Shown here one piece after another: positions 25,444-34,203 of a DNA stretch of 64,000 nucleotides. A model generated the notes under the pieces. The model saw nothing but the letters and a program-made list of their open reading frames with translations, was not told where the DNA came from and made no database searches. Numbering within the stretch: position 1 is the stretch's first letter; each line of letters begins with the position of its first letter. The stretch is from Pseudohongiella spirulinae (GTDB lineage Bacteria; Pseudomonadota; Gammaproteobacteria; Pseudomonadales; Pseudohongiellaceae), in contig NZ_CP013189.1 in assembly GCF_001444425.1 (NCBI RefSeq), forward strand, positions 1,860,001 to 1,924,000, written 5' to 3'. The translations under genes and the position numbers were made by a program.

Positions 25444-26316
25444 CTACCGCCCCAAAACAGGCGCAGCAGCTTCAGCCATCTGACTATTGTTATGCGCAGC
25501 ACCCGCCACAGTCTGTAACTGCCAGGCAAAAGGAACATTCATACGAGCGGCCAACGACATCGCCTGCTGATAAAATGCCTGACCACGAGCGAACCGATGC
25601 GCACCCTGAGCATTAGCTTCTGGCGTCACCCGCAATGAAGGGTGTGCCGGATCTGTATCCTCCTCCCCCAACAGAACGGTGACATGACGCCCCAGCAACG
25701 GTGTCAGACTCATCGCGTCGATACCACTCGATCGCAGACCGTAGGGAAATTCAACTGACGCATCAGGCATCGTATACCATCCCGCATTGGCGACAATTGC
25801 CAGCTCAACTTTGGCAGCGGGCTTGTACAACAGAAAACGATGCGCATATTGCGCACCTGCTGAGTGCCCATAAAGTCGATAGTTTTCCCGATTTGATCCC
25901 AACTCACTGGCCACATGCTCGAAGATCGGATCCAACGCTGAATAACTCCAAATAGACTCCGGATTCATTGCGCCGCTCGCATCAAAGACATTCCCCAGAT
26001 TGTAGCCAGCTGCGCCCGGAAAATCGGCGTCACTGAACTCCGGTACCAGTAACACAAAATCGTATTCATGCGCATACTCACGCCACTCGGCGTAATAACG
26101 GTCAGCATCGCGGCCGACCCCGTGCATTACAAATACAATCGGCATGTCTGCATGAAAATTATCCGGCAGTTCATACCATACCCGCAGTTCAGGTCCACTC
26201 CAGTCTGAAAACTCAAAATGCGGGACATCGTCTGCCGACAAATCTGCGCGAGCTGAAAAACACGCGCACAACAGACTGAGAATCAGCAATCTTCGAATTA
26301 TCAAAACACACATCAC
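25444..26316 (-). CDS. Exported alpha/beta hydrolase (PHB depolymerase-like)
   Basis: A 290-residue secreted hydrolase: signal peptide (LLILSLLCACFSARA), oxyanion-hole segment FVMHGVGRDADRYY, nucleophile Ser152 in GHSAG and a likely catalytic His in AGAAHN near 273. The layout resembles poly(3-hydroxybutyrate) depolymerase and feruloyl-esterase-type enzymes. Its start overlaps the ggt stop by 4 nt, so both are made from one message. The substrate is unknown; with a peptidase-like neighbour an ester- or amide-bond substrate in the periplasm is plausible. Confidence 0.78.
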   Translation of the reverse strand: MMCVLIIRRLLILSLLCACFSARADLSADDVPHFEFSDWSGPELRVWYELPDNFHADMPIVFVMHGVGRDADRYYAEWREYAHEYDFVLLVPEFSDADFPGAAGYNLGNVFDASGAMNPESIWSYSALDPIFEHVASELGSNRENYRLYGHSAGAQYAHRFLLYKPAAKVELAIVANAGWYTMPDASVEFPYGLRSSGIDAMSLTPLLGRHVTVLLGEEDTDPAHPSLRVTPEANAQGAHRFARGQAFYQQAMSLAARMNVPFAWQLQTVAGAAHNNSQMAEAAAPVLGR

Positions 26317-27950
26317 TCATCACCTTTCCGATAAGCCGTCTGCGCAGTTCCATCACGCCGGGGGTCAGCTGCACCACGCCAGCCCTCCTCTTCACGCGCT
26401 ATAGCGTGTACACCCCCGAAGTAAGGATCGTAAAATCCATCGGCAACACCAAACTGAGGTCGACGCAGAATCAGCTGACGCTGCGCCAGACCCTGCAGCA
26501 TATCCACCGACAGTTCGGTGCGCTCCATATAGGCAGCCCGGGCGGCCACAGCATGCACCCGAGGCGCAGCTACCGCGTCCACAATATTCGCCTTGCCTTC
26601 AGCCCAGCGGCTGACAACCTGCACAACGGCTGAAATGATACGTGCACTGCCAGGACTGCCCAGTACCAGATCTACCTTACCATCGCGTGACAAAATCGTC
26701 GCAGCCATGGACGAATAAGGCATCTCGAATTCCCTTAAAGCAAACGGGCTGTCCTCATCATCCAGCCTGAAACCCTGCATGTAATTGTTATACAGAAACC
26801 CATAATCCGGATTGGCAACCCCGGCGCCAAAATAACTGTCAATACTTTGCGTTACCGATACGGCCATCCCGTTAGCGTCGACAACAGAGAAATGCGTAGT
26901 CTCGCCGCCAATTTCGCGCTGCCACGCCGCCAGCAGATCCTGCGCGGTGCGCATGGACACTTTTTCTGCCATCTGATCACTATAATCATAGAAACTCAAT
27001 TCCGGCGCCTGCTGACGAGAACGGTGTCCCAGATACAGCGCATCCAGCATGGCCAGATCAAACGCGTCCTGCTCATCGGGCAACGCGTCGCTGTGTGAGG
27101 CCTGCAGCACATTCAACATCTGCAATGCTACCCAGCCGCCAAACGGAGGTGGCAAGCTGGCCACATCATAACCACGAAAACGGCTGAACAATGGCTCCAC
27201 CACCTCTGGGTCAGGAAAATTACGCAAGTCCTCAGCAGTAATCCAGCCACCGTTGGCGGCCATATCGCGAGCGATCGAGTCGGCTATCTCTCCTGTGTAG
27301 AAATCATCCGCGCCATGCTCTGCCAGACGTCGCAGCAGGAGAGCTGTTTTGTGTTGAAATACCCGGTCACCAATCTGGTAATCCTTGCCGTCAGCCCGGA
27401 TAAATATTTCCGCTGCCGTACTCTGCCCGCGCAATACATTGCCGTAATATCGAAATGCCCGCTCACGGAACGGCCCCACTTCAAAACCGTTCTCAGCTAT
27501 ATCAATGGCAGGCTGCACCAGTTCCCGCCAGTCGACTGCGCCGCTGCCATACTGGCGATATGCAAAATCCAGCACTCGAGGTGTAGAAGGTACTGTGGAT
27601 GCGGTGTATCCCAATCGCAATTGATCTCGGGTGACGTTGTCAGGAATCTCACGCGGTGACCAAGAGGTGCCATTTATCACAAAAGGTGCGTTGCCATCGC
27701 CCGGATGCACCAGCATCACTGTTTGTCCGGCCACGCCTGAACCAGCCGGCTCACTCACGCCCAATGCCAGGGATACGGCCACTGCTGCGTCGATGGCATT
27801 GCCACCCTGTTCCAGAACGGCAATACCAGCCGCCGTGGCCTCAGGCGTAGCCGAAGAAACGACGCCGGCGAAATGCTGATCGGCTGAAGCATGAAATACG
27901 TTCACTGATAGAGTAAGACTTACCAAAAGCGCGGATACTTTGAAATTCAC
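26313..27950 (-). CDS. ggt: Gamma-glutamyltransferase
   Basis: A periplasmic enzyme that cleaves gamma-glutamyl bonds (glutathione and related peptides) and matures by self-cleavage. Signal peptide (VSALLVSLTLSVNVFHASA), then GGNAIDAAVAVSLALGV typical of the large chain. The self-cleavage point and nucleophile Thr-Thr-His (GETTHFSVVD) lie near residue 351. The GTG at 27950 has AGAGGAG 7 nt upstream; the frame goes on to a TTG at 27974, which has no such site. About 545 residues, close to the family norm. Confidence 0.92.
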   Translation of the reverse strand: MNFKVSALLVSLTLSVNVFHASADQHFAGVVSSATPEATAAGIAVLEQGGNAIDAAVAVSLALGVSEPAGSGVAGQTVMLVHPGDGNAPFVINGTSWSPREIPDNVTRDQLRLGYTASTVPSTPRVLDFAYRQYGSGAVDWRELVQPAIDIAENGFEVGPFRERAFRYYGNVLRGQSTAAEIFIRADGKDYQIGDRVFQHKTALLLRRLAEHGADDFYTGEIADSIARDMAANGGWITAEDLRNFPDPEVVEPLFSRFRGYDVASLPPPFGGWVALQMLNVLQASHSDALPDEQDAFDLAMLDALYLGHRSRQQAPELSFYDYSDQMAEKVSMRTAQDLLAAWQREIGGETTHFSVVDANGMAVSVTQSIDSYFGAGVANPDYGFLYNNYMQGFRLDDEDSPFALREFEMPYSSMAATILSRDGKVDLVLGSPGSARIISAVVQVVSRWAEGKANIVDAVAAPRVHAVAARAAYMERTELSVDMLQGLAQRQLILRRPQFGVADGFYDPYFGGVHAIAREEEGWRGAADPRRDGTAQTAYRKGDE

Positions 27951-27964
27951 ACGATTACTCCTCT

Positions 27965-27995
27965 TTAACAACAAAACGGCGAACCAGGTTCGCCG
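27965..27995 (-). terminator. Stem-loop with T-rich tail after the TonB receptor
   Basis: On the minus strand CGGCGAA-cctgg-TTCGCCG is followed by TTTTGTTGTT. It lies 21 nt past the receptor stop and just before the ggt ribosome site, so it probably separates or dampens transcription between them. Confidence 0.7.
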
Positions 27996-28016
27996 CTTGT
28001 CTTCATTGCTGTGACA

Positions 28017-30833
28017 TCAGAACTGCTTTTCCACACCCAACCACCAGACACGTCCGTAAGAGTTATGCAAGGCTTGATAGAAACCGTTACCCACATCAGC
28101 GAATGGCGGTTCCTCATCGGATAAATTACGAATACCAGCACTGATATTGGTACCGTTCAACATATCATCGCGGCCAACAAACTCATAACCGACACTCCAG
28201 TCGAACGTTGTCCATGTGTCTACATCCCAATAAACGCGATTCAGATTGCTGTCGACTGTGCCACTGACGCCACTGGCTATCGTGTTGTACAGACCGGTGC
28301 TATACACACTGCCAACATAACGGGCAGACAGATTACTGCGCCAATTGTTTTTCATCCAGGCAATACTGCCACTGGCACGCCATTCCGGATTTCCCGCACG
28401 GCGCACAAAGTCAGTCGTTACCGGTCCGGCCTGCTGTTCAAACCGGCTCAATTTACTGACATCAGTGCGTAAACGGAACTGCCCCACCTGTCCAGCATCA
28501 AATGAATACTGTACGGAAGCATCCCAGCCCTCTACTTTGCGCACATCCGCATTGATATATTGACTGATGATATTGGTGGTCGGGCCCACAGGCGTGCGCT
28601 GATCATCAGGATTTGCGGCATTCCAGGCGTCAAACAGGGCAATATCCTGAGCCGTCGGTGCAGCTCTGACTACATTGGGGTTAGAGCCAAACTGAGCCTC
28701 AACATCCAGTTCATAACCTTCACCCAGCAATACCACCACATTACGCTGCTCGATTTCCCAGGCATCAAACGTCACCATCAGGCCGTCCAGTGCGCCGGCT
28801 GGCTGAAAGACAAATCCCATCGACACCGTATCAGTGTGCTCTGGCTTCAGATCATTATTGCCCAATCGAGACGTTGTGCGGTAAAGCGCACCTGTATCAA
28901 TGTCCAGACCCGTCACATCAGCACGCAACGGATCTTCCACGTTCAGAATGCGGCGGATGATATCACCTTGATTCATCTGCGGCAGGTTTGGTGCGCGGAA
29001 GCCCTTGGAGTACGACGCACGCAGGCTCAGCATATCCAGCGGAGAATAGTACGCACTGATTTTGGGCTTGAACGTATCGCCCGCATCAGAAAAGTCCTCG
29101 TAACGACCAGCCAGTTGCAACTCAAGATCACTTGTTAGAGGCACTACGAACTCGGCATAAGCAGAGACCACTGTGCGACTTGCAGAAGAGTCACGTGTCG
29201 CTGAAACACCGACGACATCACTTTCGTCAAAGATACCGTTAACATCGTAGGGCATTGAGCCGTCCTGGCGTGGATCACGATCATCCAGATAGGTTTCGCG
29301 GCGCCACTCCAGGCCCAATGCCGTACCTACATCGCCAGCAGGCAGACTGAACAAATCAGATTTGGTGAACTTGGCATCCCATGACGCCAATGTGCTTTCC
29401 GATTTCTGGATACTGGAAATACGGACTGTATTCAGGATATCTTCACTGTTAGCACCCGGTCCACCAAAAATATTAAACGAGTCAGGTGTCGTCTTTGCCA
29501 GCGACTGAGACAGTAAAGTCTTGGACATACGATTGAATTCTTCATCGTCAGCAGACGCCGCCGAATACCAGATGGCTGATTCCCAGTCCCAACCATTAAA
29601 TTCACCCGACAGACCTGTCAGCACACGGTAAGAATCCTGCTCCACCTTAATGACCCGGGCACCCATTTCAGTGGGACGGTAGCGCGTCAACAGCACATCA
29701 GACCCGGTAGGATTGTAGTAATTGGTCGATGGGACAATAATGTAGGCCAGGCCACTGTCCAGCGGACCCGACGCGCGCTGGGTTTTTGAGTCTGAACTGT
29801 AGTAAGTCAACTCAGAGAAAGAGTTAATGCCATTATCCAGATCATGACTCAAGGTCAGCATCAGGTTGCTGCGCTCTGTATCCGGCGTTATCTGAACCTC
29901 TTCGTTAAAATTGAATCGCTGGCTGCCAACTCCCGTGCCTATCTGCAGCGCCTGATTAACATGACGACTGCCAGTGGATACAAAACGGCCCTGACTGTTC
30001 AGAGACCCCAGCTGGAACACCGAGTAGGGAGTGACAGATGACAGGTTATTCAGTTGGGAATCGTCACGCCATTCTTCCGGGATAGAGGGATTACCGCGCC
30101 GATCCAGATTGCTATAGAGCGTATCCAGCTCAGAAATCATCACCCCTGTGCGGTCATAATGGGTCGCAAAAAATCCCAGATGCGTTCGCCCGCCGTTTAT
30201 CGACACGCCGCCTTTGGCCGTTAATGTGGTTTCGTCGTAGCTGGTATTCTCGCTGCCACCATACTTCACTGATGCGCTGAAGCCTTCGTACTGCTCCGTC
30301 AGTGCCATGTTGACCACACCACCAGTGGCATCTGCACCGTAAAGAGCGGATGCACCATCACGCAGCACCTCAATACGTGATACCGCAGAAGATGGGATAC
30401 TATTGACGTTATACAGAATCGAGGGCACTCCGTTCTTACTTTCAAAGGTCGGGTGCACCACCATACGGCGGCCATTAAGCAGCGTCAGCGTATTGCCTGT
30501 TCCCAGACTGCGCAGATTGACACCAGCCACATCACCACGCGCCCCATTGGTACCCGTATTGGAATCCTGAAATTCAAAATCGCCGATGGAAGGAATGTGG
30601 CTAAGTAGATCCTGCATATTGGTAGCACCCAGTGCCTCAATCTGATCCGCACCCATGACAGTGACCGGCAAGGCGTCTTCGGACAGGCCCTGCACTCGAC
30701 TGCCTACGGTGATGATCTCCTCGACATCGGTCATTGCCTCGGGTGCAGGCGTCTGAGCCATGGCCATCGATGAGGCCAACATCGCAGTGAGTGACGAGGC
30801 TGTCGTAATACTTCTAAATATGATCCGCTTCAT
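28017..30833 (-). CDS. TonB-dependent outer-membrane receptor
   Basis: A 938-residue receptor with signal peptide (AMLASSMAMAQ), TonB box region (VEEIITVGSRVQG), plug (LRSLGTGNTLTLLNGRRMVV; EVLRDGASALYGADATGG) and a barrel ending WLGVEKQF with the expected terminal aromatic. GGAGG precedes the ATG at good distance. Upstream of ggt and the hydrolase on the same strand and close to a peptide or amino acid catabolic operon, it is a candidate importer of peptides or gamma-glutamyl compounds. The ligand is unproven. Confidence 0.93.
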   Translation of the reverse strand: MKRIIFRSITTASSLTAMLASSMAMAQTPAPEAMTDVEEIITVGSRVQGLSEDALPVTVMGADQIEALGATNMQDLLSHIPSIGDFEFQDSNTGTNGARGDVAGVNLRSLGTGNTLTLLNGRRMVVHPTFESKNGVPSILYNVNSIPSSAVSRIEVLRDGASALYGADATGGVVNMALTEQYEGFSASVKYGGSENTSYDETTLTAKGGVSINGGRTHLGFFATHYDRTGVMISELDTLYSNLDRRGNPSIPEEWRDDSQLNNLSSVTPYSVFQLGSLNSQGRFVSTGSRHVNQALQIGTGVGSQRFNFNEEVQITPDTERSNLMLTLSHDLDNGINSFSELTYYSSDSKTQRASGPLDSGLAYIIVPSTNYYNPTGSDVLLTRYRPTEMGARVIKVEQDSYRVLTGLSGEFNGWDWESAIWYSAASADDEEFNRMSKTLLSQSLAKTTPDSFNIFGGPGANSEDILNTVRISSIQKSESTLASWDAKFTKSDLFSLPAGDVGTALGLEWRRETYLDDRDPRQDGSMPYDVNGIFDESDVVGVSATRDSSASRTVVSAYAEFVVPLTSDLELQLAGRYEDFSDAGDTFKPKISAYYSPLDMLSLRASYSKGFRAPNLPQMNQGDIIRRILNVEDPLRADVTGLDIDTGALYRTTSRLGNNDLKPEHTDTVSMGFVFQPAGALDGLMVTFDAWEIEQRNVVVLLGEGYELDVEAQFGSNPNVVRAAPTAQDIALFDAWNAANPDDQRTPVGPTTNIISQYINADVRKVEGWDASVQYSFDAGQVGQFRLRTDVSKLSRFEQQAGPVTTDFVRRAGNPEWRASGSIAWMKNNWRSNLSARYVGSVYSTGLYNTIASGVSGTVDSNLNRVYWDVDTWTTFDWSVGYEFVGRDDMLNGTNISAGIRNLSDEEPPFADVGNGFYQALHNSYGRVWWLGVEKQF

Positions 30834-30956
30834 GTTGTTTTTGCCTCCGGCGCTTATTTGACAGAATTGTGATACGCCCGAGTTAAACAGATGAAATTAC
30901 CAAGGTCAATACAAATCATGTTTCCATAATTTATACTTATATATCACCGTAATTTA

Positions 30957-31898
30957 CTAATGCTCATTTTTAAGGACCACTATTTCATCAATCGCCGCTT
31001 TCACACAATCGACAAAATAGCGCATGGGGTATGACAGGCTACGTCGCTGAGAAAAGACTGCCGTGACAGGCAGATCCGGCGCATCAGGCAAAGGCAGAGC
31101 GTGAATACCCGACTGATCTGCAAAGTTGGACACCCCGTTAATCGCCAGACGATCCAGGATGGCAAAACCAATCTCATTGTTAACCAAAGACGCCGCCATA
31201 TGGTGGTCGTGAACCCGGACAATGTTGTTGGGCGACACACCCGTGGCCAACCAGGCGTTACGGGCCCGCTGCCCCAGGGGTTCATTCTCATAGAGCTCAA
31301 TGAAGGGCCACTCCCGTATGACGCTCAAATCAATGGGAGTGTCGCGACGATAATCTTTAGGCAACCGACCCAGCCAGCGCCGCGGCAGCGCGCAGAACAC
31401 CGGGATATCGGCCAGTTTGATGGAAGAGATACCTTCCAGACCATCGCCGCCAAAGGTGAACCCCATGTGATACGCGGTTGGTCGCTCATCAAGATTCGAC
31501 AAAATCACTGGCGAGTGCTCCGAAGAGATATCAAAAGTAAATCGCTTGTGATGCTCCTGAAAAATGGTGATCGCCAACGGCAATACCCGCTGACAGATGG
31601 CCGGGGTGGCCGCTACTCGAATATGTCCGGCCGCACCGTCTTTCAGGCGATCGCACAGGCCCCGCACGGCCACCAGCGAATCATGCGCCCGATTAACCTC
31701 CTCAAACAGAATCCTGGCCTCTGCCGTCGGCGTGAGACGCCCCCCACTTCGAACAAACAGTGGAAAGCCAATCTCTTCTTCCATCTGCTGAATGCTTGAT
31801 GTTACTGACGGCTGCGACACAGACAGGTTGCGGGCAGCCTGTGTGACCGTGCCCGCAGTCATCACCGCATGAAACACCTCCAATTGCCTGAATCGCAT
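30957..31898 (-). CDS. LysR-family transcription regulator
   Basis: A 313-residue LysR regulator with an N-terminal winged helix (MRFRQLEVFHAVMTAGTVTQ; LSVSQPSVTSSIQQMEEEIG) and a periplasmic-binding-type effector domain. The ATG at 31898 has a strong AGGAGG ribosome site; upstream codons in the frame are rejected. It is divergent from the aminotransferase operon, 135 bp apart, the classic LysR arrangement, so it probably controls that operon in answer to a substrate such as a beta-amino or keto acid. Confidence 0.93.
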   Translation of the reverse strand: MRFRQLEVFHAVMTAGTVTQAARNLSVSQPSVTSSIQQMEEEIGFPLFVRSGGRLTPTAEARILFEEVNRAHDSLVAVRGLCDRLKDGAAGHIRVAATPAICQRVLPLAITIFQEHHKRFTFDISSEHSPVILSNLDERPTAYHMGFTFGGDGLEGISSIKLADIPVFCALPRRWLGRLPKDYRRDTPIDLSVIREWPFIELYENEPLGQRARNAWLATGVSPNNIVRVHDHHMAASLVNNEIGFAILDRLAINGVSNFADQSGIHALPLPDAPDLPVTAVFSQRRSLSYPMRYFVDCVKAAIDEIVVLKNEH

Positions 31899-31940
31899 AA
31901 GCGCCTCCTGTTTTTCATAAACATAATCTAATGTTATAGG

Positions 31941-31951
31941 TATTGCAAATA
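31941..31951. promoter_or_regulatory. Possible LysR binding site in the divergent promoter
   Basis: TATTGCAAATA is a near-symmetrical AT-rich site of the T-N11-A kind, placed 43 nt before the LysR start and 82 nt before the aminotransferase start. The surrounding 31899-32033 is AT-rich and must hold both promoters. Weak evidence from position and symmetry. Confidence 0.35.
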
Positions 31952-32033
31952 ATACAATTTGACTTATGTACCAAAAAGCCCAACCATAGGCCAAAACATA
32001 AATAGCAACATTTCATTCTCTGAACAGGCCAAT

Positions 32034-33389
32034 ATGTCCCAGGTATTTTACAGATCTCCCAAAACCCGCTATCCCATGGTTCAGCGTGCGGATGGCGTCT
32101 ACCTTTATGACCAGCACAACAAAGCCTACCTGGATGGCAGCGGCGGTGCGGCAGTCTCCTGCCTGGGTTACAACCACCCGCAGATTATCCGGGCCATCAA
32201 GGCACAACTGGACAAAGTACCCTTTGCCCACTCGGCTTTTTTCACCAATGAGCCGCAGGAAGAGCTGGCACAGCGCCTGGCTGATCGATTTCCGCAGGTC
32301 GGCGCCCGCGTCTATTTTTTATCAGGCGGCTCGGAAGCTAATGAAACCGCATTGAAGCTGGTCCGTCAGTACTGGCTGGCCAAAGGCTGCTCCAGCAAAT
32401 ACAAGATCATCAGCCGCCAGCAAAGCTACCACGGCAACACTCTGGGGGCGTTGTCTGTGAGCGGCAATGTTCAGCGCCGCAAGACCTATGGCCCCATGCT
32501 GCAGGACTGGCCACGCATCATGCCCTGCTACAGCTATCGACACCAGCGCGAAGACGAATCGGACGCGCAGTTTGCACAGCGGGCCGCCAACGCCCTAGAA
32601 CAGGCCATCCTGGAAGCCGGGCCGGAAACAGTTGCTGCCTTTATTGCCGAACCTATTGTCGGCGCCACACTGGGTGTGGTTTTGCCTGCCACTGACTACT
32701 TCCGACGCATACGGGAGATCTGCGATCAGTACCAGGTGTTACTGATTCTGGACGAGGTCATGTGCGGCGCCGGTCGCAGCGGTCATTATTTTGCTTTTGA
32801 ACAGGAAAACGTCGTTCCTGATGTTGTCACTCTGGCTAAAGGACTGGGCGGCGGTTATCAGCCGCTGGGCGCCTGTATCTGCCGGCAAGACATACACGAC
32901 ACCATCGTCGATGCTTGTGGCAGTTTCGCTCATGGTCACACTTATATCGGGCACGCGACGGCCTGCGCGGCCGGTGTCGCGGTCATGGACGTGCTGGAGC
33001 AGCAGAATCTGCTGGACCGGGTGCAAAGCAGCGGAAAACTCATTCGCAATGCATTACGAACGCAACTGGCCGAACACCCGTATGTCGGAGATATTCGCGG
33101 CAGCGGCCTTTTTATCGGTATCGAACTGGTCAGTGATCGCACCTCGCGACGCGCTCCGGCCAACAGCGCCGCGCTCGCCTCGACCTTGAAGCAGCGCGCC
33201 ATGGATACCGGCCTGATCATCTACCCCGGCCACGGCAGCGTGGATGGCTCGAATGGTACCCACATCCTGCTGGCACCTCCGTTCATTTATCAGGATCAGC
33301 ATATTGACGAGCTGCTCAGCAAACTGAGCTCAGTGCTTGACCATAACGAACTCAAATCGATGGTGACCCATGACAACACAATCGCCTGA
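32034..33389 (+). CDS. Class III PLP aminotransferase
   Basis: A 451-residue omega- or beta-amino acid aminotransferase. PLP-binding marks are LILDEVMCGAGRSG (Asp near 239) and Lys269 in TLAKGLGGGYQPLGA; GGSEANETALKLVRQYW fits the family's cofactor-phosphate region. The ATG at 32034 matches the family start MSQVFYRSPK; codons upstream lie in the promoter region and are rejected. It overlaps the next gene by 20 nt. Given the enzymes that follow, the product is likely a beta-keto acid from a beta-amino acid. Confidence 0.88.
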   Translation: MSQVFYRSPKTRYPMVQRADGVYLYDQHNKAYLDGSGGAAVSCLGYNHPQIIRAIKAQLDKVPFAHSAFFTNEPQEELAQRLADRFPQVGARVYFLSGGSEANETALKLVRQYWLAKGCSSKYKIISRQQSYHGNTLGALSVSGNVQRRKTYGPMLQDWPRIMPCYSYRHQREDESDAQFAQRAANALEQAILEAGPETVAAFIAEPIVGATLGVVLPATDYFRRIREICDQYQVLLILDEVMCGAGRSGHYFAFEQENVVPDVVTLAKGLGGGYQPLGACICRQDIHDTIVDACGSFAHGHTYIGHATACAAGVAVMDVLEQQNLLDRVQSSGKLIRNALRTQLAEHPYVGDIRGSGLFIGIELVSDRTSRRAPANSAALASTLKQRAMDTGLIIYPGHGSVDGSNGTHILLAPPFIYQDQHIDELLSKLSSVLDHNELKSMVTHDNTIA

Positions 33390-34203
33390 CAGGCTGATGA
33401 TCATGTGTGCCCCCAACGGCGCACGCAAGACCCGCGCAGATCACCCTCAGCTGCCCATCGGCCCCGAACAACTGGCAGATTGCGCAGCCGATATTTTGCA
33501 GGCTGGTGCCAGCGTGCTACACCTGCATGTACGTGACGATAGTGGTAAACACAGTCTGAGTCCCGAGCGCTATCGCCAGGCTATCGCTGCGATCAGAAAA
33601 ACCGTAGGTGACGACCTCGTAATTCAGGTCACTACAGAAGCGGTCGGCATCTACACCCGGGAGCAGCAGATTCAGATAGTGAAGGAACTGAAACCGGAAG
33701 CCGTCTCACTGGCCCTGCGTGAACTGTGCCCGGATGAAGACAGCGTTGCTCACAGTGCTGCATTTTTTGAGTGGTGCCGCCAGCAAGGTATCTGGGCTCA
33801 ATATATTTTGTATTCAGCCCAGGAAGTATCACGCTTTATTGAGCTTCACGCACGGGGCGTGTTCGGACCCGGGCCGGTATCAGTATTATTCGTACTGGGC
33901 CGCTACAGTCAGGATCTGAGGGGCGATCCGCAGGAACTACAGGCCTTTATCAATGCCTGGGATACTCGCTGTGGCAACTGGGCCTGCTGCTGTTTCGGCG
34001 CCACCGAGCATCAGTCCATGCTGGTGGCTGCACGCGCCGGAGGGCATGTCAGGCTTGGTTTTGAAAACAATCTTTATCGTTCCGATGGCAGTTTGGCGGA
34101 GGATAACGCCCAGTTGTTGAATGACTTTGTCAGCCAGCTGACTTCATCAGGGCGCCCCCTGGCTAATGCCGATGATATACGCCAGCACTTTTTCCCGACA
34201 TGA
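33370..34203 (+). CDS. Beta-keto acid cleavage enzyme (BKACE, DUF849)
   Basis: A 277-residue BKACE: it condenses a beta-keto acid with acetyl-CoA and splits it to acetoacetate and a new acyl-CoA, using zinc. The metal-binding His51-x-His53 (LHLHVRD) and the family blocks MIMCAPNGARKTRADHPQLP, GPGPVSVLFVLGRY and VRLGFENNLYRSDG are clear. It overlaps the genes on both sides (20 and 4 nt). The next gene would consume the acetoacetate produced, which strongly supports the reaction type. The acyl group is not known. Confidence 0.92.
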   Translation: MTTQSPDRLMIMCAPNGARKTRADHPQLPIGPEQLADCAADILQAGASVLHLHVRDDSGKHSLSPERYRQAIAAIRKTVGDDLVIQVTTEAVGIYTREQQIQIVKELKPEAVSLALRELCPDEDSVAHSAAFFEWCRQQGIWAQYILYSAQEVSRFIELHARGVFGPGPVSVLFVLGRYSQDLRGDPQELQAFINAWDTRCGNWACCCFGATEHQSMLVAARAGGHVRLGFENNLYRSDGSLAEDNAQLLNDFVSQLTSSGRPLANADDIRQHFFPT

